From DASZZV01 sp035544835 (GTDB lineage: Bacteria > Acidobacteriota > Thermoanaerobaculia > Gp7-AA8), in assembly GCA_035544835.1 (NCBI GenBank), contig DASZZV010000207.1, forward strand, positions 1 to 59,896: 59,896 nt of DNA, read 5' to 3'. Below the pieces are notes generated by a model, which worked only from the letters and a program-made list of their open reading frames with translations, did not search any database and was not told the DNA's origin. Made by a program: the position numbers and the translations under genes. Every line of letters starts with the position of its first letter. Position 1 is the first letter of the stretch. Shown piece after piece: positions 7,157-14,438 of this stretch.

Positions 7157-9484
7157 GTGACCGACATCCTTCTCACGATCCTGGGCATCCTGCTCCCCTG
7201 CGCGGCGATGTTCTTTGTGTTGAATCGCTGGTTCGCTCCGGTCCCGGCGAGGGTTGCCGCAAGCATCATCGGTCTGGTCTTTCTGTTTCTTCACGGCGCG
7301 ATTTTCACGAGCCGGGTGCCGCTGCCGCTCGATGAGGTCGCGCGTGGGTTTCCCTACGCCGGGGTCGTCGGTCACGTGAGCCCTCGAAACCCGCTGACCA
7401 ATGACACGGTGAAGCTGTTTCTTCCGTGGATGACGGCGATGAGAGAGGAGTTGTTTGCGGGGCGTATCCCTTTGTGGAATCGCTATTCATTCTCCGGCTA
7501 TCCCCTTCTCGGCAATGGGGAATCGGCGCCGTTCTCGCCGTTCTTCCTGGTCACGCTGTTTGTGCCGCTGCCCAAGCAGATGGTCGCGATGGCCGCCCTC
7601 AAGCTCGTGGTCGCTCTGGTGTTCGGTTACCTGTTTCTTCAAATGAGAGTGAAGAACGAATGGGCCTCACTTTTTGGGAGCGTTGTTTTTGCTTTCTCAG
7701 TTCCTCAGACCGTCTACCTCTATTACACGGCATCGACTGTAGCGGCTCTGCTCCCGGCCCTCTGTTTTGCCACCTTCTATTCCTTGTCGTGCAACAACAG
7801 ACGGGGAGCGCTTCTCCTCGCTTTCACCACGGCCGCCATTCTTTCTGCGGGACACCCGGAGTCAGTTTTTCATTGTGTTCTGGCGCTCCTCGGTCTTCTG
7901 GCGATCGATGCGATCCTGTCGGCCGACAAAGCGGAGTGGATCCGCAGCGCAGGCCGCGTAACCATGACCGCCGTGATTGGAGCGCTCGTCGCCGCGCCGT
8001 CGTGGATTCCGGTCCTCGAGCAGGTTGTGCGGAGCACGCGATTTGCCGAGATCCACGCCGGAGCTGGACGGATCATGACTACTCGAATGCCTGGGCAGAT
8101 CGCATGGCTGCTCCTCTCGCCGAACGCTTTCGGGAACCCGGCGCGGCACACCTGGTCCTGGATCATGAATTACTCGGTGGTGGCCTCGTGCTACGTCGGG
8201 CTGATTGCGCTGACTTTCTTTGGCGTGGCGCTTCTGGGTCGTGATGTTGCAATCCGAGATCGACTCACGGCCCTCTTCGCGCTGCTCACGTTCCTCGTGG
8301 CCATGAGATGGACGTTCATCGGCGATATCGTCAACCACATTCCTCCATTCGACTCCGTCGCAAATGACAAGCTCCGATTCGTGACCTGTTTTCTCGCCGG
8401 CATCGCTGCGGCCGCGGTACTAGCGCGAATCGGCGAGGCTCGATCGGTGGTTGCGGTCGTGACGTCCGCTTTCCTTGGGCTTTCGCTCTCGTACCTGTTG
8501 ATTCGCAAACTCGGTGTCACTCTCGGGTGGACTGACGCCGTGGGAGTATTCGTCCTCCTGATTCTCGTGTTGGCCCTGTTTTTCGCCAGGCCGCAAAGGC
8601 TTGCTGCGATCGCGCTGGTGCTTACAGCACTGGAACTGCTTGTGCTGAATTCACCTTTCAATGCCCTGGTTTCGCGGCGGTACTACCTTCCCCCGACTCC
8701 GGTGCTGGACCGACTCAAAGCCCTGGCGCCCTCGGAACCTTTCAGGATCGTGGGGCTGGATTGGGTCTTTCTTCCGAATCTGTCGGCCGAGTATGGTCTC
8801 GAGGACATTCGAGGAAGCGATCCGATGTCATGGCAGCCCTACACTCGCTTTCTCGATCCGATTACGGTTCATGAGCCGGCGGATGGTGATGTCCAGCGAG
8901 TGGTGAAGGTTGATGATGCGCGGATCGACTTTCTGAACGTCAGGTTTCTGCTCACCGACCCTGCAGCAGTGGTATCGAGCCACTGGCGTGAGGTCTACTT
9001 CGGCCCCGATGGAAGACTCTTCGAGAACGAACGCTTCGTGCCGAGATTCTTCATCCCGAGAGTTCTCACGGGACCAGGACCGCAAATGGGGGATCCTCTC
9101 GTCGCCGAGGTGGACGGCATCGCCACGGGCGGTCGGGTCACGAACGGCGCAGGCAGCGTCGATGTAAGGCAGCTCAGCTCTTCGAGCTTCCGCGTCAATG
9201 TGAACGCCGAGAGGTCTCTGGTGATCGCTTCGAGTGAACCTTACGTGCCGGGGTGGGTCGCGATGAGTAGAGGAAAGCGTCTGCAGCCTCGCGTTGTCAA
9301 CGGAGCATTTTTCGGCTTCGAGGTGCCAGGGGGGAAGTCAGGAGTGACGGTGCACTACGAACCCGTCTCATTTCGTCTGTCAGTGGCAGTATTTCTCGTG
9401 GGGATTGCGCTCCTTTTTTTGCAATGCTTCTGGATCGGTCGGGATCGATGCACGCGGCTTGGCCGGGCTCAGCGACTCGAGTAG
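7157..9484 (+). CDS. YfhO-family multi-spanning membrane protein
   Basis: 775 residues from a GTG. About 12-13 hydrophobic segments fill residues 5-560, followed by a soluble C-terminal beta domain of about 200 residues and one last membrane helix. The family signs are the early loop LFLPWMTAMREELFAGRIPL-WNRYSFSGYPLLGN and the loop motif AGHPESVFHC. YfhO proteins are GT-C-like integral membrane proteins; Firmicute members are linked to glycosylating lipoteichoic acid or other surface polymers. Substrate and direction here are unknown. A shorter paralogue lies at 29545-31533 and shares the WN..G and GHPESV motifs. Confidence 0.8.
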   Translation: MTDILLTILGILLPCAAMFFVLNRWFAPVPARVAASIIGLVFLFLHGAIFTSRVPLPLDEVARGFPYAGVVGHVSPRNPLTNDTVKLFLPWMTAMREELFAGRIPLWNRYSFSGYPLLGNGESAPFSPFFLVTLFVPLPKQMVAMAALKLVVALVFGYLFLQMRVKNEWASLFGSVVFAFSVPQTVYLYYTASTVAALLPALCFATFYSLSCNNRRGALLLAFTTAAILSAGHPESVFHCVLALLGLLAIDAILSADKAEWIRSAGRVTMTAVIGALVAAPSWIPVLEQVVRSTRFAEIHAGAGRIMTTRMPGQIAWLLLSPNAFGNPARHTWSWIMNYSVVASCYVGLIALTFFGVALLGRDVAIRDRLTALFALLTFLVAMRWTFIGDIVNHIPPFDSVANDKLRFVTCFLAGIAAAAVLARIGEARSVVAVVTSAFLGLSLSYLLIRKLGVTLGWTDAVGVFVLLILVLALFFARPQRLAAIALVLTALELLVLNSPFNALVSRRYYLPPTPVLDRLKALAPSEPFRIVGLDWVFLPNLSAEYGLEDIRGSDPMSWQPYTRFLDPITVHEPADGDVQRVVKVDDARIDFLNVRFLLTDPAAVVSSHWREVYFGPDGRLFENERFVPRFFIPRVLTGPGPQMGDPLVAEVDGIATGGRVTNGAGSVDVRQLSSSSFRVNVNAERSLVIASSEPYVPGWVAMSRGKRLQPRVVNGAFFGFEVPGGKSGVTVHYEPVSFRLSVAVFLVGIALLFLQCFWIGRDRCTRLGRAQRLE

Positions 9485-9547
9485 AGCAACTCGGCAACGG
9501 TGCGAGCCGACGCGGGTCGTCAGGCGAAATCAGCACTGCCATCCGTT

Positions 9548-9778
9548 GTGAACCACGGATGTTCTGTGTCATCCTTCATCGCTTTCGGAGGATTTCTGGA
9601 AGATCGCAAAAAAACTCTCGAGACGCTTGTGGAGCTGGCCATTGAGGGTGATGACGAGGAATGCTGGGATTCCAAACGCGCCAGCCTTCTTCTCCGGACC
9701 CAATCGTCGCCGGAGGAGTTTCGGGAGCTGGGAATCGCCGAGGAGTTGATTCGTTTCGTCTGGCCGGAAGGAGAATGA
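9548..9778 (+). CDS. Small acidic hypothetical protein
   Basis: About 76 residues. The start is uncertain: GTG codons at 9500, 9548 and 9566 are all in frame. The sequence is helical and acidic (FLEDRKKTLETLVELAIEGD, then EEFRELGIAEELIRFVWPEG), with no known motif. Its stop overlaps the start of the pterin synthase gene, with the shared AAGGAG just upstream, so the two are probably translated together. I recognise no family. Confidence 0.5.
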   Translation: MNHGCSVSSFIAFGGFLEDRKKTLETLVELAIEGDDEECWDSKRASLLLRTQSSPEEFRELGIAEELIRFVWPEGE

Positions 9779-10167
9779 TGGATCGCTTTACGGTGCGGGT
9801 TCAGGCGCGCTTCGAGTCGGCGCATTTTCTCCGGAGCTACCGCGGTCCGGCCGAGCCTCTGCATGGCCATTCGTATCTGGTGGAAGCGGAGTTGGCGGCG
9901 GCCAGCGGGGCGCTCGATGCCGACAATCTCGCAGTCGATTTTGTGGTCGCCCGAAGAGAGCTCGAAGGGCTTGCGAAGATGATGGACTACCGATGCATCA
10001 ACGAGGTCCCGCCGTTCACGGAGTTGAATCCCTCGGCCGAGAACATCGCCGAGTGGTTTCACGGCCGGCTCACCGAGGTGCTGCGAGGCGAGAAGGCCAT
10101 CGTCCGGGCCATCACGCTATGGGAAGGACCGGTAAACTCGGTCGTTTTCCGTCCAGGTGAGAGGTGA
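9778..10167 (+). CDS. 6-pyruvoyl-tetrahydropterin synthase homologue with the PTPS-III motif
   Basis: 129 residues (MDRFTVRVQARFESAHFL). I chose the second of two adjacent ATGs because AAGGAG lies 4 bases ahead of it. The T-fold zinc ligands are present: H16 in SAHFL and H29/H31 in HGH. The catalytic Cys of QueD and PTPS (CxxxHGH) is absent; instead E26 gives ExxHGH (EPLHGH). In the family literature that change marks PTPS-III, which makes 6-hydroxymethyl-dihydropterin and can replace FolB in folate synthesis. It overlaps the DUF1802 gene by 4 bases. Folate rather than queuosine function is therefore likely, by motif only. Confidence 0.8.
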   Translation: MDRFTVRVQARFESAHFLRSYRGPAEPLHGHSYLVEAELAAASGALDADNLAVDFVVARRELEGLAKMMDYRCINEVPPFTELNPSAENIAEWFHGRLTEVLRGEKAIVRAITLWEGPVNSVVFRPGER

Positions 10168-10760
10168 GCGTACTTCCCAACCACACCGCGCTGCGCGAGT
10201 GGGCGTCGATCATCGAGGCGGTCTCCGCGGGACGTCAGATCCTTCTGGTGCGCAAAGGCGGCATTGCCGAGAACGGTTTCCGGGTGGAGGCGCAGCGCTT
10301 CTATCTCCTGCCGACGTACCTTCATCAGAAGGAGAAGCAGTTCAAAACAGAGGAGCGCCGTTTCTTCTCGGCAACTGATCGAGCCGATACGAATCCTGAC
10401 CACGTCCCGGTTTCGATCTGGTGCGAAGTCGCCGATGTCTTCCAGATTCGCGACCTCGACAGGTTGATTGCGCTCGATCCCTTCCTGATCTTCACGTCGG
10501 ACACGATTCATGAACGCTATCGTTTCCGGCCGACTGAGGCCGTGCACGTGATCGCCGTGCGTGGCTACAGGTTGCCCGCGGCGGTGACCGTGAAGATGCG
10601 GCCGGAGTACGCAGGGTGTCGAAGCTGGATCAGTCTGGAAGAGCAGATCGACGTAGCGGGCTCGGAAGCGGTTCTCGGCGATGGGGAGTTCTCCCGGCGG
10701 CTCGAGGAAGTTCGGGTTTCGCTGTCGAATGAAAGAGCCGATGCGTCGTTGTTGAAATAG
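10164..10760 (+). CDS. DUF1802 family protein
   Basis: 198 residues from a GTG that overlaps the stop of the pterin synthase gene. The N-terminus ALREWASIIEAVSAGRQILL followed by RKGGIAENGF is the hallmark of DUF1802, a family without assigned activity that is common in cyanobacteria and other soil and water bacteria. A charged middle and a C-terminal helix complete it. No membrane segment or signal peptide is seen. Coupling to a pterin gene is the only functional hint, and it is weak. Confidence 0.75.
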   Translation: MSVLPNHTALREWASIIEAVSAGRQILLVRKGGIAENGFRVEAQRFYLLPTYLHQKEKQFKTEERRFFSATDRADTNPDHVPVSIWCEVADVFQIRDLDRLIALDPFLIFTSDTIHERYRFRPTEAVHVIAVRGYRLPAAVTVKMRPEYAGCRSWISLEEQIDVAGSEAVLGDGEFSRRLEEVRVSLSNERADASLLK

Positions 10761-10794
10761 AGGAACGCGCATTCAACGCGCAAAGACAGCGTGC

Positions 10795-11020
10795 GAAGGC
10801 GCGCGGTAGACCTGTAGCACCGGGCGTGAGCCCGGTGTAGCGCGGACGCTCGAGTAAGAAATGCTTTGGATTTACGAGCCCGCGAAGGCGGGCGGCAGAT
10901 CGTGGACACTTCATCTGTCGCCCGCCTTCGCGGGCTGGTAGATCTTGAAAGCACTTGTTGGTCGGTCGTCCGTAGGACACCGGGCTTACGCCCGGTGCTA
11001 CAGGTCTTCCGCGCGCCTTC
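10795..11020. repeat. Nested inverted-repeat element
   Basis: Outer arms of 44 bp at 10795-10838 and 10977-11020 match as reverse complements with two mismatches; each contains the palindrome CACCGGGC..GCCCGGTG. An inner pair (10877-10894 and 10919-10936, AGCCCGCGAAGGCGGGCG and its complement) sits between them. The whole 226 bases could fold into one long cruciform. The CACCGGGC..GCCCGGTG core recurs near 59757-59776, so this belongs to a dispersed family. The rest of the 10761-11138 gap shows nothing else. Confidence 0.85.
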
Positions 11021-11138
11021 GCGCGCTGCTTCAGAGTGAGTGCGCGATTAGCCCAGCCTTGTTCCTGAGCCGCAGCGAAGGATAGGGTCGTCCAATGCCT
11101 CAAAATTATCTCCGAACGAACAGAAAGGGGAATCGACC

Positions 11139-11876
11139 TTGCTCTTCATCGGGCTGATGATTGCGGCAGGCTTCCTCTGTGCCATGGTCGTGCTCGTCGT
11201 TTACGGCATCACCGTTCGGGAGGCCGAGCAGCGGTCTGTGAAATCGCGGATCGACCGGTCGTCGATCACAGGGTCGATTCTTTATTCGATCGCCCTCGCG
11301 GGCGGCGCCACTCCTGAGGAGGCCGCGCGGATCGCCCGGGAGCGCGGCAAAGCCGTCGTGGCCACACCGCAGGAAATCGATCTGCAGAGTTGGGGAGAAG
11401 TCTTCGCCAGAGGCGCCTCCGAAGCCGAATCGCGCCAGCTGCTCGAGGCCGGTGTTCGGGTAGCCCTGGACGGCGGTGGCGAAATTCCGCTCCCGCAGTA
11501 CAACGCACTACTGGAGCTGAGTTTCGCGCTCGGCTTCCACAGTGATGCTCTGGCCCGGCTGCGCGAGCAATATGGTTTTCGTTACGTCGACTATGCAAAG
11601 GCGGGACGCCCGCGCGAAGCGGACCGCTCCGGCGGGGGCGCACCTTTGTTCGTTCGAGTGAGTGAAGAGGCCCGGCGCGTACGCCTTACGCGGATGGGCT
11701 TAAACTCTTCGAGCAGCCGTCAGGACCTGATCTCCCGCTACCGGAAGCTGGTGGCCGAACATCACCCCGACCACTTCCACAACTCCAGCGATGAGGAGCG
11801 GGCCAGGGCCTCGGCCCGCTTCATCGAGATCACCTCCGACTACGAGTCGCTCCTGCAGACATTTCGAGACGAATGA
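11139..11876 (+). CDS. Membrane-anchored J-domain (DnaJ-like) protein
   Basis: 245 residues from a TTG with AAAGGGG upstream. One membrane helix (residues 2-23, LFIGLMIAAGFLCAMVVLVV) is followed by a cytosolic region of about 160 residues, helical and unassigned. A C-terminal J domain follows: LISRYRKLVAEHHPDHF with the HPD triad at 209-211, then helix III (ARFIEITSDYESLLQTF). J domains stimulate Hsp70 ATPase. A C-terminal J domain behind an N-terminal anchor is the plan of DjlA, so it probably recruits DnaK to the inner membrane. Whether the middle is a TerB domain I cannot tell. Confidence 0.8.
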   Translation: MLFIGLMIAAGFLCAMVVLVVYGITVREAEQRSVKSRIDRSSITGSILYSIALAGGATPEEAARIARERGKAVVATPQEIDLQSWGEVFARGASEAESRQLLEAGVRVALDGGGEIPLPQYNALLELSFALGFHSDALARLREQYGFRYVDYAKAGRPREADRSGGGAPLFVRVSEEARRVRLTRMGLNSSSSRQDLISRYRKLVAEHHPDHFHNSSDEERARASARFIEITSDYESLLQTFRDE

Positions 11877-12246
11877 AATAAAATTCCCGAAAGGCTTGAA
11901 AAAATATTCCAGCTCTGTTAGAGTCTGCTACTCGCTGGAATACGGGTCGTTCACCGTTTGTTCACAACCGTTTCACCGAACCAATTCCCGCCGACGTCCG
12001 TATTATCTTTACCCATCACACCCGCAGAGGACGATCGTGTCCTGATTTCGGGACTGCGACGGGTAGATCCAGATAGTGCAGCCGAATGCGTATTTTTGTG
12101 GCGGTTCCAGCGACATGTGGTTGAAACAGCAGTGCCTTACAGTATCGCGGGGCGAGCCAAAGCGCTGCAATCTACGGGAACTTTTCATGTCTTTGTGAGG
12201 GCAATCACAAGGCATGAGTTATGAAGCATCAGAGGATGAGTAGCGG
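11877..12246. other. Long untranslated region ahead of the ECF sigma gene
   Basis: 370 bases without a credible gene. The proximal half is AT-richer and holds a promoter-like pair. The distal half has short complementary stretches (GTAGAT near 12063 with ATCTAC near 12170, and TGCAG with CTGCA nested inside), so a structured leader or small RNA is possible. I could not match it to 6S, tmRNA, SRP RNA or a known riboswitch. Confidence 0.3.
11896..11924 (+). promoter_or_regulatory. Candidate housekeeping promoter for the ECF sigma operon
   Basis: TTGAAA (11896-11901) and TAGAGT (11919-11924) are separated by 17 bases, close to sigma-70 consensus. The site lies about 320 bases before the sigma gene, implying a long leader. 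Confidence 0.4.
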
Positions 12247-13026
12247 ATGGAGACTCCAATGAAAAGCGCCGAAGCAAACGAACACGAGCAGGGCTGGAAC
12301 TTCGAAAAGGCAGCGATGCCCTACGTCGATTCGCTCTACAACACCGCCTATCGCATGACTCGGAACTCCGAAGACGCCGAGGATCTGGTTCAGGAGACGT
12401 ATCTCAAAGCGTACAAGTATTACGACAAGTTTGAAGAAGGCACGAATTTCAAAGCGTGGCTCTTCAAGATCATGAAGAACACCTTCATCAACAACTACCG
12501 CAAAAAGAAACTTACTCCGCACAAGATCGATTTCTCGGAAATTGAAGAGTCCTACGAGCGCGTCATTCAGAAGAACGCGCCCGATCTGATCAAGGATCCG
12601 GAGAGTGAGATCTTTCAGGACATGATGGACGAGGATGTCAAGCGTTCGCTCGACACTCTGCCTCATGACTACAAGATGGTCGTGCTGCTGGCCGACCTGG
12701 AAGGCTTCTCGTACAAAGAGATCGCCGAGATCCTCGACTGCCCGGTCGGCACAGTCATGTCGCGGCTCTATCGCGGTCGAAAAATGCTGGAGCGAACCCT
12801 CCTCGAGTACGCCAAGAAGTACGGTTACATCCGCAGCGGTGAGCCCGCCAAGATGAGATCGCGGAAGGACGAGGTCAAGCCGAAGAAGAAAGCACCGGCC
12901 ACCGAAGAACTCGAGATTGCTGAGCCTGAAGTAGACGAGGAAGAAGAGTTGGCCATCCTCTCCAAGGATCCCGAGGAATTCGACTTCGAAGTGGATGAAG
13001 AAGAGGAGGAATTCCCCATCGAGTAG
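12247..13026 (+). CDS. ECF RNA polymerase sigma factor with acidic C-terminal tail
   Basis: 259 residues. Region 2 spans about residues 25-92, with SEDAEDLVQETYLKAYKYYD and the promoter-melting stretch FKAWLFKIMKNTFINNYRKK. Region 4 spans about 130-185 (LPHDYKMVVLLADLEGFSYK, then CPVGTVMSRLYRGRK). The core resembles the SigR/RpoE-like ECF groups paired with zinc anti-sigma factors. Unusually, some 60 extra residues follow region 4: a basic patch (KPKKK) and then an acidic run (EPEVDEEEEL..EEEEEFPIE). An ECF factor normally ends soon after the region 4 helix. The anti-sigma gene follows. Confidence 0.9.
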   Translation: METPMKSAEANEHEQGWNFEKAAMPYVDSLYNTAYRMTRNSEDAEDLVQETYLKAYKYYDKFEEGTNFKAWLFKIMKNTFINNYRKKKLTPHKIDFSEIEESYERVIQKNAPDLIKDPESEIFQDMMDEDVKRSLDTLPHDYKMVVLLADLEGFSYKEIAEILDCPVGTVMSRLYRGRKMLERTLLEYAKKYGYIRSGEPAKMRSRKDEVKPKKKAPATEELEIAEPEVDEEEELAILSKDPEEFDFEVDEEEEEFPIE

Positions 13027-13076
13027 TGCAGTTCAAAGCGTTCGAGTCGTCAGTACAGTTTCAAGAGGAGACCTTG

Positions 13077-13301
13077 ATGGTCTGTGACGATGTAAAACGC
13101 ATTGTTTATTTTTTTCTCGATGGCGAGTTGGGTGCGAGTAAGGCAACCGACCTTCAGCAGCATGTTGATGGGTGCAGGGACTGCGGCGACCGCGTCACCA
13201 TTCACAAGCGGCTTCGGAACTTCGTCAGACGAAAGCTGCGCAGCTCTGCTCCGGCTCGCCTACGCGATCGGATCCTGCTGGCGGTCCGGTCGGCCTCTTA
13301 G
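13077..13301 (+). CDS. Zinc-binding anti-sigma factor (ZAS type)
   Basis: 74 residues from the ATG at 13077, fixed by AAGAGGAG just upstream; the longer in-frame start at 13026 would begin at the sigma stop. The protein has C3, H29, C33 and C36 (QQHVDGCRDC), the exact ZAS metal site of RsrA and ChrR-like anti-sigma factors, and no membrane helix. It would hold the upstream ECF sigma inactive in the cytoplasm. In RsrA, thiol oxidation expels zinc and frees sigma. Whether this one senses redox is inference from the motif. Confidence 0.85.
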   Translation: MVCDDVKRIVYFFLDGELGASKATDLQQHVDGCRDCGDRVTIHKRLRNFVRRKLRSSAPARLRDRILLAVRSAS

Positions 13302-13331
13302 TGGCTCTAACGACCCTGTTCGGTTGCTGGC

Positions 13332-13904
13332 GTGGCTGAAAAGCTGATCTTCGTTTCATCCAATCCGAACAAGGCGCTCGAAGTCGAGAGGATTCTCAAT
13401 CAGCCCCTTCTCCGGGTTGCTCTCGACCTGCCTGAAATTCAGGCCTCTTCGGTCGAGGAGATCACCCGTCACAAAGTCGAAGTGGCCAAAACCAAGGGCT
13501 ATAAACGACTTGTGGTCGAGGATGTCTCGCTCGGCTTTACCGAGCTGGGTAACTTCCCCGGACCCTATGTGCGGTGGCTGCTCGAAGCCGCAGGCGGCGC
13601 CGGTCTCGGGGCGATTGCCTACGCGCTGCGCGACCGCTCCGCACTCGCACAGTGCTGTGTGGGCTACTGGGACGGGAGCGAAACGCACCTGTTCCTCGGC
13701 GAGTGTCGCGGGACGATTCTGGTTGAGCCCAGAGGAGATCAGCGGTTTGGCTGGGACGCCTGGTTCCAGCCGGAGAAGAGCGATAAAACGTTCGCCGAGA
13801 TTCCGGGCGATGAGAAGGACAGGATCTCTCATCGCGGCCGCGCCTATCAGCAGCTTCTCGATCGTCTGGGTCCCTCGGCTGACACTCTACGCGGACAGAA
13901 GTGA
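13332..13904 (+). CDS. rdgB: Non-canonical purine NTP pyrophosphatase (Ham1/ITPase family)
   Basis: 190 residues. It opens with LIFVSSNPNKALEVERIL (the family's SxNxxK nucleotide site), continues with LVVEDVSLGFTELGNFPGPYVRW and ends with the SHRGRA base-recognition motif. Ham1/RdgB enzymes hydrolyse ITP, dITP and XTP to the monophosphates and so keep deaminated purines out of DNA and RNA. The VEDVSL version of the substrate loop is closer to archaeal and eukaryotic ITPA than to E. coli RdgB (DDSGL). It is 30 bases after the anti-sigma gene and possibly in its transcript. Confidence 0.85.
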   Translation: MAEKLIFVSSNPNKALEVERILNQPLLRVALDLPEIQASSVEEITRHKVEVAKTKGYKRLVVEDVSLGFTELGNFPGPYVRWLLEAAGGAGLGAIAYALRDRSALAQCCVGYWDGSETHLFLGECRGTILVEPRGDQRFGWDAWFQPEKSDKTFAEIPGDEKDRISHRGRAYQQLLDRLGPSADTLRGQK

Positions 13905-14090
13905 CACAAATTCGGACACTTATTCATTTGCTGACCTGCCAAAGACGGCACTTCGAAACCTTCCCTCTCCACTAAGCTGAGTTCCTGCAATAGTTTCCAG
14001 GATGCAGGTATTTTTCCGGAAAACTGGCAAGCCCTTTGAGTTATAGGAGGTCGGTCGGGCTGAGGCCGGGCTGGAAAGAAAGGTACGGTC

Positions 14091-14258
14091 ATGTGGGTAT
14101 TCGATGGAGAGGACTGGAGTGAAGAAGGTACGGCTCCGAAACGAGTCATCCCTTCGCTTAATCAGCCGGCCGACTTCTATCCCGAGTTGCAGATCATCGA
14201 TCTGCAGATCGTCCCGACTCCGCGGGAGCGCGAATATCCGCCGATGCCGATTCCCTGA
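14091..14258 (+). CDS. Small 55-residue hypothetical protein
   Basis: A compact frame from ATG 14091 (MWVFDGEDWSEEGTAPKRVI, ending PREREYPPMPIP). A purine-rich GAAAGAAAGG lies about 8 bases upstream, and a clear intrinsic terminator follows 25 bases after the stop. The residue mix (W, D, E and P with few rare residues) looks protein-like. No family is recognised. The 13905-14090 gap before it shows no other gene. Confidence 0.5.
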   Translation: MWVFDGEDWSEEGTAPKRVIPSLNQPADFYPELQIIDLQIVPTPREREYPPMPIP

Positions 14259-14283
14259 ATCGTCATCGAGCCTCCTGGTCTGC

Positions 14284-14316
14284 AGCCGCGTGATGGAAGC
14301 GCGGCTTTTCTTTTTG
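14284..14316 (+). terminator. Rho-independent terminator
   Basis: Stem AGCCGCG (14284-14290) pairs with CGCGGCT (14300-14306), followed by TTTCTTTTT. It closes the transcript of the small protein gene. Confidence 0.75.
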
Positions 14317-14320
14317 AGAA

Positions 14321-14426
14321 CGTGGCTGGACATTCCGATTGCGATGTCCAGCTGTCTGGCTCGCGCACAACGATCGTTGCCACGCACTGCCTGAAGGCCT
14401 GTTGGACATCGGAATGTCCAGCCACG
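14321..14426. repeat. 19-bp perfect terminal inverted repeat element
   Basis: CGTGGCTGGACATTCCGAT (14321-14339) is repeated in reverse complement at 14408-14426. The outer 106 bases have no coding capacity and fit a MITE or REP doublet between convergent genes. A partial inner repeat, GATGTCCAGC near 14346, copies part of the arm. Confidence 0.8.
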
Positions 14427-14438
14427 AGTTGAACGCCA

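Noticed and set aside
6923..7375. N-terminal extension of the zinc-ribbon protein up to 7375
   Set aside because: It reads through the 29-bp inverted repeat and part of the opposite gene; the zinc ribbon starts at 6922.
12002..12246. 6S RNA, SRP RNA or tmRNA in the gap before the ECF sigma gene
   Set aside because: I could not find the long closed stem with central bubble of 6S, the GGAA-AGCAGCC loop of SRP RNA, or a tRNA-like end.
14025..14039. TGGCAAGCCCTTTGA as a sigma-54 promoter ahead of the 55-residue gene
   Set aside because: It has the -24 GG but the -12 GC is replaced by GA; too far from consensus to call, even though an NtrC-type regulator is present.
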